Shown here one piece after another: positions 32,961 through 44,352 of a stretch of 64,000 nt of DNA. The notes under the pieces are model-generated. The model saw nothing but the letters and a program-made list of their open reading frames with translations. It ran no database searches and was not told the DNA's origin. The stretch lies in contig JAWWNJ010000130.1 of the NCBI GenBank assembly GCA_037176885.1, positions 62,001 through 126,000 of the forward strand. Reading direction: 5' to 3'. Position 1 is the first letter of the stretch. The number at the start of each line of letters is the position of its first letter. The position numbers and the translations under genes were made by a program. The stretch is from Favolaschia claudopus. Its lineage: Eukaryota; Basidiomycota; Agaricomycetes; Agaricales; Mycenaceae.

Positions 32961-34470
32961 ACACAATCGAGCTTGAGAACTGATGTGATGTCCGCTTATT
33001 GGGGGAGCTTGCTCCCCCCTTTTGTCTGAGGTTCCCGAAAAGTGGATGGCTGTGCAATGTGCCTACTCTCCCACGGGTACGCCATCAGCTGTGATCTCCC
33101 ACGGGTACGCCATCAATACGTGATGTTAAACCAAGTGGCCTACTGTACAGCGGCGCAATCAGGGGAAAGTGCAATAAAGAAATACTCTCAGCCAAGGGCT
33201 CGCATCAATAGGAAATTACTCCCGACTTTCGAAGAAACCACGAAGGCAGGAATATGGTTGCGGCCAAAACTTCATGACCAGTCCCAATTTTGCTCAAAAT
33301 CCTTCGGGATTCGAGATTTAGCAGGAACTAGGGTATGGTTTATAGGTGAAATTTTTGTTTCAGAGGAATCGGAGGTACTCCTAACTTAGGGTTACAAAAC
33401 ACGAAATTTGAACAGCGAAAAACCAAAATTGTGTGTACTAAAATTGTGTGTACTCACAGCGGCGTTTCCTCAATTTAATGGGCCAATAAGTTAGGTCGAG
33501 TTGTTAACGTTTCTGAAAGTGATTATATTCCCGTTAAACTGTATTAAATACATAGCATTTACGATGATTAGAAATTACATCGGAACCCCTGAGTTTAAGA
33601 TTGCAAGTATGCGTCCCCAAAATTTATCAAAATACGATACCTTTCTTCAATCATGAAATCAGATATGATTTTAAGCGTACAAATTCCTTGTAAATGATAC
33701 TCGGCATTACCAAAAGTAACGGAATTTAGAAATGCCTTGCTTGCGACCAGCTAATACAGTTAGCAGTTGGTTCAACTGGTGGGAGAGAGGGGGGATGGTC
33801 CTATGCTATTGCACATAACACGTGCCGAAGTTAATGGGCTTTCCCTGAGCTGATTTTCTATGTTTGTTTATTTATGTGTCAAATCAACAATTTCTTGCTC
33901 TGTTTTAGTACCCTCATTGAAGGATGAGGATAGCCCAGCAAATTCTGAGTTCTCAGGGACAAAGTCATAGGATAGTAGACCTATTTTTGAGGTACTCACC
34001 CGCCTGAAATCCTCGTGACTGTGTTCCAAAAAAGGCAAACACTGCCAAATTAATGGTATTTTGAAGATTAATTTGTTCACCCACTGTGTGATAGCTTACC
34101 CCAAGTTTATATCATGAAAGTTGTAGCAGACACGCTGTAAATAAGCCCCCCGTCGCTCAAAGCTCCTTGACCATCGAAATGTCTGGGAAAAAGCCCCGAA
34201 TTCGGTTACTTTTGGTAACTGCGAGTATGCGAAACTTGAGGTTTAAGACTCAGTGAAAGCTTTAGAGAAACCCGACGTTTTGCATTAGGTTTATCCGACA
34301 TGAAAACTATAAGTATCGAGACCCGTTTCAAGGCTGAAGAAATTTAACTAAAAACTTGGAATTTAAAGAAAGATGAAACTAATCTGCAGCTGAGCTGCAG
34401 AGCATCGGCGAACGATTATCAAATTGTGAAATGTTGATCAAATGTACGACGATAAGATACATGTGCCGAC
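32961..34470. other. Gene-free AT-rich stretch
   Basis: The 18-bp palindrome of 22.2 kb recurs inverted at 33001-33018. A 20-bp direct repeat (TCTCCCACGGGTACGCCATC) lies near 33067 and 33098. About 33250-33450 matches the old repeat at 1000-1170. From 33460 to 34470 I see nothing of note. Confidence 0.5.
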
Positions 34471-34477
34471 TAGGAAT

Positions 34478-37400
34478 CTAGTGGACGACGCGATTGTGAG
34501 CAGCAAGATACCCCTCTGGGAGCTTGTCATTCTTCATCCCCACCTTGCGCGAGAGGGTGTTGTATCTGATCTTATTTTTCCACTCCGCATATGTGAAAAG
34601 CTTGACAGACATGCTCTCCATGTCTCTCAGCCTTTTCACAAACCACCGCTCACAGTTGGAGTTCCACCATCCCGTATTGAGACCTGAAGACCAAAACGCA
34701 GTTGGCGTTGGCCACCAGGAGATATACTTCAACTGTTGGCCACCCTCGGTTGCGCTACTCTTCTGCCCTAAAGAGAGATGAGAGCCCGACTTGCATACAA
34801 GAACAAAACATACCAGTCTCAACAATATATACCCCGCAAATGATATCAACTTCGTCCTGTGTCAAAGTTTCGTGCCACAAAATTGTGTCCCCATCCCGAG
34901 CCGCCTCCACACGTACACCAGATTTGAGAACATCTTCGTAGGGGTCATAGCAAGCTAGATCTTCGAAATCTGACAAAACCAAGCGCGCGAGTCTGCCAAC
35001 GATCCCCCCATAGAACAAAGCCACACGACCGCGCGGTGAGCGAAGGAATGAATTACGGCGCTCGACGTACACTCCATAGTCAACCAGAGTCGGAGTATAG
35101 CCGGCGTGACGACGACCCAGGTAGGTTGAATCGGAGGCGGGAGCGGGGCGTACTCAAGGGGTCTTGGCCAGCCAGGAAAGAAGGCAACACCTAATTTCAC
35201 CAAGTTGCGTATGATGGTCTCAACATCGGAATTGTTGCCCCAGCCCGACCTGAGCACTTGGAGAACAGCAGCTGCACTTTCCAGCAGAATTGACGGACTC
35301 GAGGAATGAGAGCCGCGAGGGAAAAGTTCGTAGAGAATGCGATCTTGCATCCTCAGCATCTTTACGTCGATATTCCAATCGTTCTCCAAGTCGGAATCGG
35401 ATGATGCTATGTCCATGAGATTGGCCGAAACGGACTTCAGATCATTCGCGTCGAGGATGTGCTGGAATAGGGCAGGAAGCCCCGACTCGGGAGGAACACT
35501 CCAAGTCTCGTCTCCAAGAGCCCACCCACATGCCTTATCCTGCATCTTCCGTGACAAAGCAGGCACAGTCGAGTTCTCGACGAAGCCAAAACGAGAGGTG
35601 ATGATACTGCGAGCATCCTGTATGTTCCACCCTGGCAGCCTGGATGGGTCCTCGCAAAGATCTTCGCGTGTCAGACCATACGCGTGCTCGAGAACTTCGG
35701 CGGCCCGCTCGCCAGTTTCTGCCTCCAATATATCGCGTCCAGGCACGTCGGGGAGCGGGGGGAGGACGTCCGTAGATGCCGGTGGTTGATGGAAAAAGAA
35801 ATCATCGTCCCCGTCGTCATCGTCGAAATTGTCTGGCTCAGCTATCTCAGTCGGCGCCAGTGCTGTGCAAAGATCCCACTGATTTGAAAAAGAATCGTAA
35901 ACACGCTGGTGGGGAGTAAATTCATCCCAACGGTCAGCCGCATTGGTGCGATTGCATGCGCGGCGAATGAAAAAACCACCATCCTCCTCCTCCCAAATGA
36001 ATACACGGGCCCCCTTTTTACCTGGAGCTGTCCCCCCCGACGCATGCTGTTCTCGAGCGAGACGTGCTTTTCTCGCATCGAACGACTCGTGCTGAGCTCG
36101 TTTTTTGTTATGAAGCCGGCGGCGCTCCATGAAAGCGTGTATATCCTCCCCTGCCTTCTGACCGCTATCGCGCTCGACAGCAGGAAACGGAGTAGAAGGT
36201 GGTGACGGGGCAGAGGGAGTCGACTCCGGTTTCGTGGCCGGCAGATGGGCAGAACCGGGAGATACTGGTGTCGACGGTGGTCGGCCATTTCTGTGGCTTT
36301 GCCATTTCGCCCCTTTAACGGACCATGGACTGAAAGCCACTTCGCCGTTGAGACCATTGAGGTACTCATATTCGCCTTGAGTGGGCACGAAACCTAGATT
36401 GGCAAGGGCTTCTGGAATCGGTTGCTTGAGAGGCAGATCCTTGCCATAGAAGAAGTAGAGCGGGACACGGTGTTTACCCAAAAGATGAGGCAAAAGCCAG
36501 CGAGCGTGCCGAGGCAGATGGTGGTCAAGATGTTGTTTCTCCAGCGTCAAGTCCATGATCCCCCCCACCCGATCGATGTTCATATTAGAGAGTTTGCGGT
36601 GAGCCGCCAGAAGCCACCTGGTGGCTCTGACGGCATGCGGAGCGGTCTGATTTGTTTCAAGCGGAAAATCCCGGATTTTTCGACTCGGGGTGTCAGATAA
36701 TGGCCATTCAACTCACCTGCAATTTTTTCCGCACCTTGAACCTTGCCAGTTATTGAGAAAAAGACGACTCAAATTGCAAACTAGCCACCTGCAAGCCACC
36801 GGAAGCCACCATATGACGTAGCCGCTCCACAGCGCATGCCGTGAGAGCCACCGGGTGGCTTCTGGCGGCTCACCGCAAACTCTCTATTGCCAACCGCGGA
36901 TTGCTCCAAATCGACAATCCATTGCCGATGAAGCTTGGTCTGGTCTGACAGACGAGCCCTCCAATCCTTGATATCGCGCGCGTCGAGAAGAATGAACATG
37001 AGTGTTATTTCCGCCATGAGCGGGAGAAACGCATCGCGTGAGCGCAGGGCAATCTTCACTGCGTTTGAATGCGAAGTGGCATTTCTCTCCGTGTAGCAGT
37101 AGCTGATGGGGGAGAGGAAAGTGTAGACAGCTTCAGCGGGACGAGAGCCATATAAACCCATCATCGTTCGCAGCGTCAGACGAAGGAGACTCTCGAGATA
37201 GAGCCAACTGTCTGCGATCTTTTGTTTGAGGCCCCACCGAGAGCTGAATTGCCCAAAGCTCGAGCCAGGCACTGATACTTTGACTATTGGAACTGTCTTC
37301 TCATTGAGATTGAGTCGAGAAAAGAGCGGTCCATAGAATGGATTGAATCGGGGAAGGAGGACAAGGTAAGGAAATTTTGGATCAATCCACAGCGGCCGCT

Positions 37401-37790
37401 TGAAGTCTCCATCGTGAAATCTGTACCCATCGGGAGCGGTGGCCTTCGACGGAGGAGGGATGTCGAGTAAGAAGCTGGGGTCGCCGTAGTGTACCCCGAA
37501 GATTCCCAGGTGATTCTGAATGAATCCGTCAAAATATGGAGTTGTCTAAATCAAAGGGAAGGCATTCAGCAGGAAAATAGAGTGCAGGAGACTGATACGT
37601 ACGGGAAATGTCGGGGATTTGCTTTGCTTGGCGAGTTCCATTGCAGGCTGGGAAGCAGACTGGCAGCAATGGCTATCAGAGGGACGAAATCAAGTATGCA
37701 CGAAGACTATCTTACCAGTGGACGGAGGCGCAGAGAAACTCGAAGAGCGACAGGGACGGCGCGCGTAGCTAGGTGATGCAGCAAGTAGAT
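34478..37790 (-). pseudogene. Uncharacterised multicopy fungal gene (family ii), split by a MITE
   Basis: This multi-exon minus-strand gene is of a family I know only as repeated hypothetical proteins of Agaricomycetes. The first exon reaches about 37790 (hydrophobic, 'YLLHHLA'). Introns fit at 37649-37715, 37546-37602 and 34768-34813, all GT-AG. Blocks in order are VHYGDPSFLLDIPPP, LLPRFNPFYGPLFSRLN, a middle with GARVFIWEEEDGGFF, 'YDSFSNQWDLC', 'SFLRSPRGRVALFYGGIVG', DEVDIICGVYIVETG and a Trp-rich end (SGLNTGWWNSNCERWF). No catalytic motif is visible. The MITE at 36597-36895 can be removed cleanly. One frameshift near 35110 remains, which may be real or an assembly error. Family iii lies directly downstream in coordinates (upstream in transcription), same strand. 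Confidence 0.6.
36597..36895. mobile_element. MITE N inside family ii gene, 3-bp duplication
   Basis: Arms of about 55 bp begin AGAGAGTTTGCGGTGAGCCG and are inverted at the right end. ATT is repeated at 36594-36596 and 36896-36898. Deleting the element plus one ATT restores the host frame. The right half of a related element lies at 55812-55888. Confidence 0.88.
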
Positions 37791-38044
37791 GAACGCGGTG
37801 CTTAGCACTGTACGTTCGTTGGGGCTAGATGAACACGGCGTAGCACTGTACTTTCCGATAGGTTATGGCAAACAAGAAATAATGTGTCGGGATTCTGATG
37901 AAGGACGTCGATGTTTCATTAAGACTTGTTCGAACGCGGTGCTACGCACTGTACGTTCGCTCGTCGACTCAGAGAAGGAAGAAAGGGTTGTGTACGCGTT
38001 GTCGCAGTTGTCTCTCGAACGCGGTGCTACGCACCGTACGTTCG
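37791..38044. repeat. Four interspersed palindromic repeats (GAACGCGGTGC... type)
   Basis: Imperfect palindromes of about 28 bp occur at 37791-37818, 37831-37857, 37931-37959 and 38016-38044. Each has arms CGAACG/CGTTCG and an inner GGTGC/GCAC stem. They lie at the 5' end of family ii and before the 3' end of family iii, in the intergenic space. Their role is unknown. Confidence 0.85.
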
Positions 38045-38211
38045 CTCAACAGCGGAAGGAAGAAGAGAGAATGAGTGTCACGCAGTCGTCACGCAATGTC
38101 ACGCACAATTTGACTGGTTCATATTTCGTGTATTTCAATGAATTTACAGCATAATTACTAGCTAGCTATTCGGGCAATCCATGTATATGAGTAAATGATA
38201 AGATCCTACAG

Positions 38212-41200
38212 CTACATCCTATCCGTGGCGGCGACAAACAATTCAAACGCTTTCTTCGAAATGTTCAGCTCCTTCATGTAACCTGGCGTCACTTTTGCGA
38301 GCCATTCGCTATTAAAGAGGGATTTGGGAAGGCCGCGCGGAGCGGGCGCGACCCCAGGGCCGTTCGCGGGATCCCTGATCCTTGCGGCGGCCTTTGGACC
38401 AGGTTGAGTCTGCTTATTTGATCGTCAACGAAGCGCAAGTAGTCGACGACGCGAGGCTCGCGCCAGATACAGAGCTTGATTCTGTAGAGCTTAGATGGCA
38501 AATCGCCTACTATGAGCTCGTCTTCTTCCTCAGACGACATCCCCGCCACCCCCAAAAGCTGAATCATTTGGAGAAGCCTCTTCCAAGTGGCGACGTCTCC
38601 TGACCTCCCTCCAAGGACCTTGATATCAATGGTTTTGACGGCTGTGCCGTGGCGGTCGTCATATTTCTACTTGAAGCATCGGTTCCAGAGGTGGAATGAG
38701 GACACTTACACGACGCTTGGCAGAGGTGCTTTTGGTGTCAAGCTGATGCTGCTGGATCTGTTGCGCTCCGCGCATCCGCGCCTCTTGGGGTGTCTTCATA
38801 TGTTCAGTTTCTTCGTTGAATTGAGGCTGCATCTTCTTCCATATGCCACGGTATGCCTTCATCTTATCGTACATCAAGCCCACCAAGAAATCGCGATCAA
38901 CCCGGTTTTTGGTGATCTTCCCCTGCGGTCCATCTGTCGCGATGGCGTGGTCAACAACCTTGTTGATCATAAGGTCGTTGAGACGGGAACGGGTATATCC
39001 AGGACCGTAGTCCCATTGAGAGGAGTCCTCCGGTGGATCAACACCTCTTTCGCAGGCGGCCACAACGGCTTTGCTAGCAGGAATGTGCAAACCGAAATCG
39101 TCCGCTTGCGCGACACCGAATTTGGCATACGTAGCGTTGCGGAGGATTCTCTGTAACGGCGGAGCAATTAGAAGACATATTTAGCCCAAGATACGCCGCT
39201 GCTCACATTAAGGGCAGTTCTCAGTTTCTTCTCCTTGGTTTTTTGTGTCTTTTTCTCTTCATCGTCCGAATCATCGATGTCTACCGATGTATTACCGCCT
39301 TGAAGAAGCTCGTTGAACTGGTCAACAAGACCGCCAAGTGTGTCAACGTCGGTACCCAGCATCTCAGCCAGGAGTGGGGTCGGAGCCACACTCGCCCGAC
39401 GTTTCGACTTGGGCTTTGCTTCAGGCATCGGGATCGGGTCGAGGGGAATTTCGACGGTACGCGTACCCGAGTCGAAATCGACGGGCGCCATGTTAGCTCG
39501 TCTACCACGGCGAGGCGGGGTTTGAATCTGGGGTGCCTTCGGGACCTGCACATGAATCTGATTCTGTGCCCGAAGCCAAATGCTCTCGTCCATTTTCTCC
39601 GTCTGAGGAAAAATTAACTTCATGAGGCAGTGGAAAAGCGGGGACGGGGGGTACTGACCAATTCAGCCTGGAGACGAGCGACCTCTTCGTTTCGCTGCAT
39701 CAACAGCTTCTGACTCTCGGTCACTTGAGTCACCAGCCCGCCATACTGTGACAACTATCATGGCGTCAGTGAGGGTTCAAACGATTGTCGCGTGGATGCT
39801 CACCATCGAGTCGAGCTTCCCCTGGTCCGCGAGGAACTGCGCTTCCATTTGGCCCTCGTGCTGCTGCATATCTGCAATGAGATGACTCTTGCGAGCCAGC
39901 TCATCCTGCAGAGCCCTCACCACCTCGACCTGTTGATTCATTGTTGCCTGTGTAGCTGCAAGACTCGTGCGGAGAGCCTGAATATCAGCTGTAAGCGCTA
40001 CGTTGGCCTGCTGCGCGTCTCGCGCGGCCTGGAATACCTACAAAAATGTGAGGATACTTGTCGGCGTAAGATTGGGGGGGAAGCGTACAGTGTCGACATA
40101 CTCGCGGTCGGGAGTTGAGACCGCGCGGAATTTCGATGGCATGTCAGCATGACCAGTACGCTGAAAAACAATGAGCCAAGGTTTCGAATGAGCGCAATGT
40201 GGAGAACCCTTCTAGGTGGCTGAACAGGTTTATCCGAAGGAGCGGGGTCGAGGTCCATTCCGATAGCTCGCTCCGCGCGTACAACGTTTGGAGCCAGCAG
40301 ACGGTAGAGGTGGAGGCGCGAGATTCAATTCTTCTTGCCCATGCGTTTAAATCATTTGTTGTTTTCGCTGGCGCCATTGTACTTGCGCTTTATTGTATTT
40401 TGCCGAGTCGCGTATATGGAGGTATGACCGCTTGTGCGCACAAGGAGATATGTCCATAGTGTCGCATAGCTGAGTAGGATTCTGGGAAGGCACACTGAGA
40501 GAGGAGTTATAGAACTCATCTGCCGGCGTACAACGCCTAGCAGCGAGAGCGCAACCTGTCGACGCACAGCGTCATACAGGTGCAGGACTGAAATGCTGAG
40601 ATCAGAATGAGCGTCACGGCGAGTCACAGTTAGCGTGACATTGTCACGGTGCGCGGCGGCGGCATACAGCTGCGCCGCCAATCTCAGGTGAATCTCAGAG
40701 TCAAAGAAGTCGAGCAGAGGGAGAAATCGTATATGTTGGTAATTGAGAAGGACTAATTACAAGTGCGTGCATGGTATAGTAGAGCTAGTTACATTTGTAC
40801 ATACGCCCAAACCTAGCACGGCGAGGAAACAGCAAATTTAAGGCTGTCAAAGATATATGAGATGACGGACTTATGAGCAGACCGAAAGTGGGGACTCACT
40901 CGGCGGTTGCGCAAAGTGCGACTCAAGGCAGCCTCAGCCTTCAGTGCTTTCTTGTGCTTCTCGGTGGTATTCTTCAAATGCCTTTGCAGAATGGTTTCGG
41001 TGACCCAGTGGTCTTCATAATTGTTGAGCGCATAGAACTCAATTGAGGCCTGAACAGCGATGTGAGTGAAAAGTCGCCAACAATAATAGCGACAGAGTTA
41101 CCAGTTTGTAGACTAAATCGATCTGCTTCTTGTCCTGGTCCGAATAACAGACCGTTGTGTTGAGGTGGTCATCCGCAAGGGCTTCCACACGTTTCTGACA

Positions 41201-41582
41201 GATCTCGTTAATAGCTTTGAGAGAACAAGCTCGAATACCGCACCTTAATGCGATCCAGCTCAACTTGCGGCCAACCGGTGAGATTTACCAGGGTCTCCCG
41301 CGACATAGCTGCAGGCCTCGGAATCCGTTTTGGGAGGATTGGCGGCGGGGGATAGGAGTGCGCAGGAACACTTTCGGCGCATCGCACCTTTGAGCCTGGA
41401 GCGGGATCGTCGACATGTCCAGGGCCATGATCGTAGTCCTCGAGATCCTCGTGAAAGAGGAGACCTGGCAGCACAGGCGTTTTCAAGTCGGTGTGGATGA
41501 GAAGCAACACAACAGGGGGCGGGGGAATGTCTGGCTCCGCGAACGGAGAGTCGTGACGCGCGGCGACTGTAGAAGCATCCAT
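38212..41582 (-). CDS. Uncharacterised multicopy fungal gene (family iii), coiled-coil protein
   Basis: This multi-exon minus-strand gene starts at an ATG at 41582. Exons that join in frame by GT-AG introns are 40089-40160, 39804-40035, 39659-39754, 39207-39602, 38710-39150 and 38212-38641. Earlier exons near 41230-41582, 41104-41220 and 40900-41050 are also clear. The stretch 40161-40899 is only partly resolved. The protein has a Pro-rich N-terminus and a coiled coil (Gln/Glu/Leu-rich, about 39660-40035). Next is a basic, Pro-rich and then acidic linker (VDIDDSDDEEKK), followed by a conserved C-terminal domain (ILRNATYAKFGVAQ, WDYGPGYTRSRLND, GMSSEEEDELIVG). One frameshift near 38340 affects the last 45 or so residues. 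I recognise the family as repeated in Agaricomycetes, function unknown. It lies beside family ii on the same strand. Confidence 0.6.
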
Positions 41583-41686
41583 GTGTAAGTTTCGTTCTCG
41601 CAGGAGAATATAAAAGTGAGAGCGCGTCGGATACTATTGCCGAGCATCAGCGCACGCGGGCGTTGGCGCGTTGTAGTTCGGGGATA

Positions 41687-42378
41687 CAGTGCCGGACACG
41701 CAAAGTCGACAATGTTGATTGCCGGCGAACGGGAATTTTGGGGGTAAATCTGACTTCAGATTCGGATTCGCCGACCCCTGAAAAGCTCAAAAAACCACCT
41801 TTGAAGTTTTTCCCACGACATTTTGGCTGTGGCCAAATTTTTGAGGTCAAAAATCGAAACTGTGTGTACCCCTTTTGAGCTCCGAGCGCAAAATTACTGA
41901 TCCTTGGCAGGTGTAAGTGGAAGGGTGACAGCCTGAACTACAATCTGGGCGGTAATCCGTGCAAATTTTCAGCACCAACCCACGGCAGCGGCACGGCATG
42001 GTGGTCGGCAAGCATGTTGACACATGGTCTGTGATAGAATTGATCAACATGATGTAAGTTGTCCAAATACGGTGATGTTCCCCAAGGAATTTGTGCCAAA
42101 ACGGCTCGTGAAATCGCTTTGATGTTATCAGGGACAGAACCAGCTCGATTAACGGAGTCTATCGCGCTATGTTTCGCAATTTTCCCATGAAATCTCGGTG
42201 TTCGGCCAAAATTTTGGGGTCAATTTTTTTGATTTTGAGTTTTGGGGAAATCGGCTCGTGCAAAACCGTTGTTTGGGTCTATAACAACATGTTTACACAG
42301 AAAACTAGCCGCCTGGGCATGTGTCACACCTTCCATAAATGGAAGATCAAAGTTGTCGACTTTGCGTGTCCGGCACTG
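41687..42378. mobile_element. Tc1/mariner-type MITE F, TA duplication
   Basis: The ends are CAGTGCCGGACACGCAAAGT and its inverse, about 28 bp, with TA at 41685-41686 and 42379-42380. No coding capacity is seen. It directly abuts the next MITE. Confidence 0.88.
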
Positions 42379-42386
42379 TAGCTTGA

Positions 42387-42744
42387 CAGCTATCTACAAA
42401 ACACTGGAGCGCTCCGAAAAAAAGTTCACACAACGGTTTTGACAGCTCCTGCCTAATTCGGCCAGCCCGCTCCACTCTCTCCAACGAGATGGAACGACTC
42501 TCGCCTACCATGCCCTACAATACCTTCCGCTACGTCCCTCCTGCACACAAGCGGCTCATGATTACCATGGCCGCCAACGGGATGTCCAATCAAGAAATTG
42601 CATAGGCTGCAACACGAGGTCGCCCCGCCCTGACGCGCCAGCCGTCGACGCAATATCCGGCAGTGCCTACCTCATATGGTAATTGACGTCATCGCATCAA
42701 TGGGAACTTTTTTTCGGAGCGCTCCAGTGTTTTGTAGATAGCTG
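42387..42744 (+). mobile_element. Tc1-derived MITE copy 2 keeping the transposase N-terminus
   Basis: It has the same ends and interior as 22889-23272, with a 26-bp shorter interior. The transposase start is at 42510 (MPYNTFRYVPPAHKRLM) and the TAG at 42603, as in copy 1. The left flank reads TG rather than TA; the right flank is TA. Confidence 0.88.
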
Positions 42745-43109
42745 TAAACACCGATTGGAGCATCGGAGAGCCATTCGAAATTCAGAAATTTCCCAATTTG
42801 GCAACGAAACAATTGACCGATCTCGGGAACAGAAGGCGATGCCGCTGAATTAGCCGAAACAATTGTGTAACGGAAGTGACCGTCACATTGTACGCACACA
42901 TTCTTTTCTTATTCCCTTCCTATTTTATTCTATTTTACTTCCTTCCCCCTCACCATACTCTCTTTATTCTTACTCTCTCCGCCGTATATTTTCTTCGACC
43001 CTACGTTACTCCACACTCCTTCCTTTTGCGTTTACATCACGTATCAGTACTGCCACCGATCCGTTTGATCTTAGTATATAAACCCCTCTGTCGTAGATCA
43101 GTAACCATA

Positions 43110-44112
43110 CTAAGTTTGTTTAAACAATCAGCGTCTCAACGTGAAACCCCGATTATTTACTGATTTAATTAAATGACCAAGCGGCCTTATGTAGAACAGG
43201 TTGGAAAACATAACAGTTTGAACACTGATTAAGCATTTGAGAAATTCGGTGCAAAACAACAGTGGGATTCGAACCAGGGACCAACATTGTGGAACAGAAG
43301 AAAGTGAGAACATGAATCCAAGTACACTAAAGAGGATTGAAAGGATGGAGAATGTACTGTATACAATGGACCCAGGAGTCATTGTTCAAACAAAAAATTC
43401 CTAAGTCCCTTTTCTCTTGTGGATTGTGTCAACCGAGTGTTAAATACACTGTAAACCTGCTTTTACATGTGAGTATTACTATATATAGCATTCAAGGCCT
43501 GTGTTTGCTCTGTGAAACGAATTTTAACTATCACCAGTGAGGAGGCTTTCACCAAGCTTTTACTGTGATCACTCTCAAGAATTGAGTCCTTTTTTCAATA
43601 CATTTCGGCTGTTTCAGGGAGCAATGCCTTCCACTGCAAGGATTCTACTTATGGTTAAATCGATCTGCTAGCTTAGGGTAGAGGTCGAATTCTTATGGTG
43701 GCTCAGTCTAATGAGCTCAATTTTTGTTAAGTCAGTCGCGCAAAATGCAAAGTAAGAACCCTCAAATGTGCCAAAATTGTCTCGTCCTTGGTCTAGTGGC
43801 TTACCTCTTCGACCCAATTTATTCCTGAAATCTTTGTACTCTGGTCTATCGTTCGATTCCTTCGCGCGACGGTCCTTTTTGCATGTGTTCTAAACCCAGT
43901 TCAAACCTTGTTTAAACAGTTGTTTGAACACTTGTTTAATGAACCTTGATTAAACCTGGTTCAAATCCAATATGCTCGATTAAACAGGGCTCGCTCTTTC
44001 GGGCTCCCTGGCTGCCTTGCTACCCGGGCTCACCTGCCTGTGGACCTGATTAATCAAATCAGTAATTAATCGCTGTTTCACGTTGAGACGCTGATTGTTT
44101 AAACAAACTTAG
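43110..44112. mobile_element. Inverted-repeat element M inside the gypsy LTR, TA duplication
   Basis: Arms of about 55 bp start CTAAGTTTGTTTAAACAATC, flanked by TA at 43108-43109 and 44113-44114. The interior repeats TTTAAAC-type words (43910-43990). It contains a Pol III-like A box (TGGTCTAGTGG, 43789) and B box (GTTCGATTCC, 43851), described separately. Confidence 0.8.
43774..43872 (+). ncRNA. tRNA-like or SINE-like segment (weak)
   Basis: Box A TGGTCTAGTGG and box B GTTCGATTCC are spaced 62 bp apart, as in tRNA-Glu or tRNA-Asp genes with an intron. GTCTCGT and GCGCGAC could pair as an acceptor stem with one mismatch. The T stem does not pair, so this is at best a decayed tRNA or SINE head. 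Confidence 0.25.
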
Positions 44113-44352
44113 TATAGATTCATCGTAGATACGGTTCTTCAGTGAATCCCATACTTACCACAGTCATTCGGATTCCTCTAAGCTTTTCTTGTGTGTCGGA
44201 ACTCGATCTACTCGCTTCCGTCACATCCCTTTCACTCGTACTACTCTCTGGTCTTCGCACTCTCGTCTGGTTAACTTGGTCTGATCAACCATCGCTACCG
44301 ACATCGCCTAGACCTACCCCAAAACACCCCACTTCACTGAACAACCGTCATC

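Larger units (their letters stand above)
42866..44160 (+). repeat. Probable 5' LTR of a Ty3/gypsy element, split by element M
   Basis: The sequence starts TGTAACGGAAG, becomes pyrimidine-rich, and has TATATAAA at 43075-43082 about 30 bp before a likely start region. Element M interrupts it at 43110-44112. The LTR resumes to about 44160, some 190 bp before the Gag ATG. No 3' partner was found, so the exact LTR end is uncertain. Confidence 0.5.

Noticed and set aside
37791..38044. CRISPR-like array from the four spaced palindromes
   Set aside because: Spacing is irregular, the repeats differ, there are no cas genes, and the genome is eukaryotic.
43255..43290. tRNA gene suggested by GGTTCGAATCCC on the minus strand
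   Set aside because: The flanking T stem does not pair and no acceptor stem was found; kept only as a hint in the element M finding.
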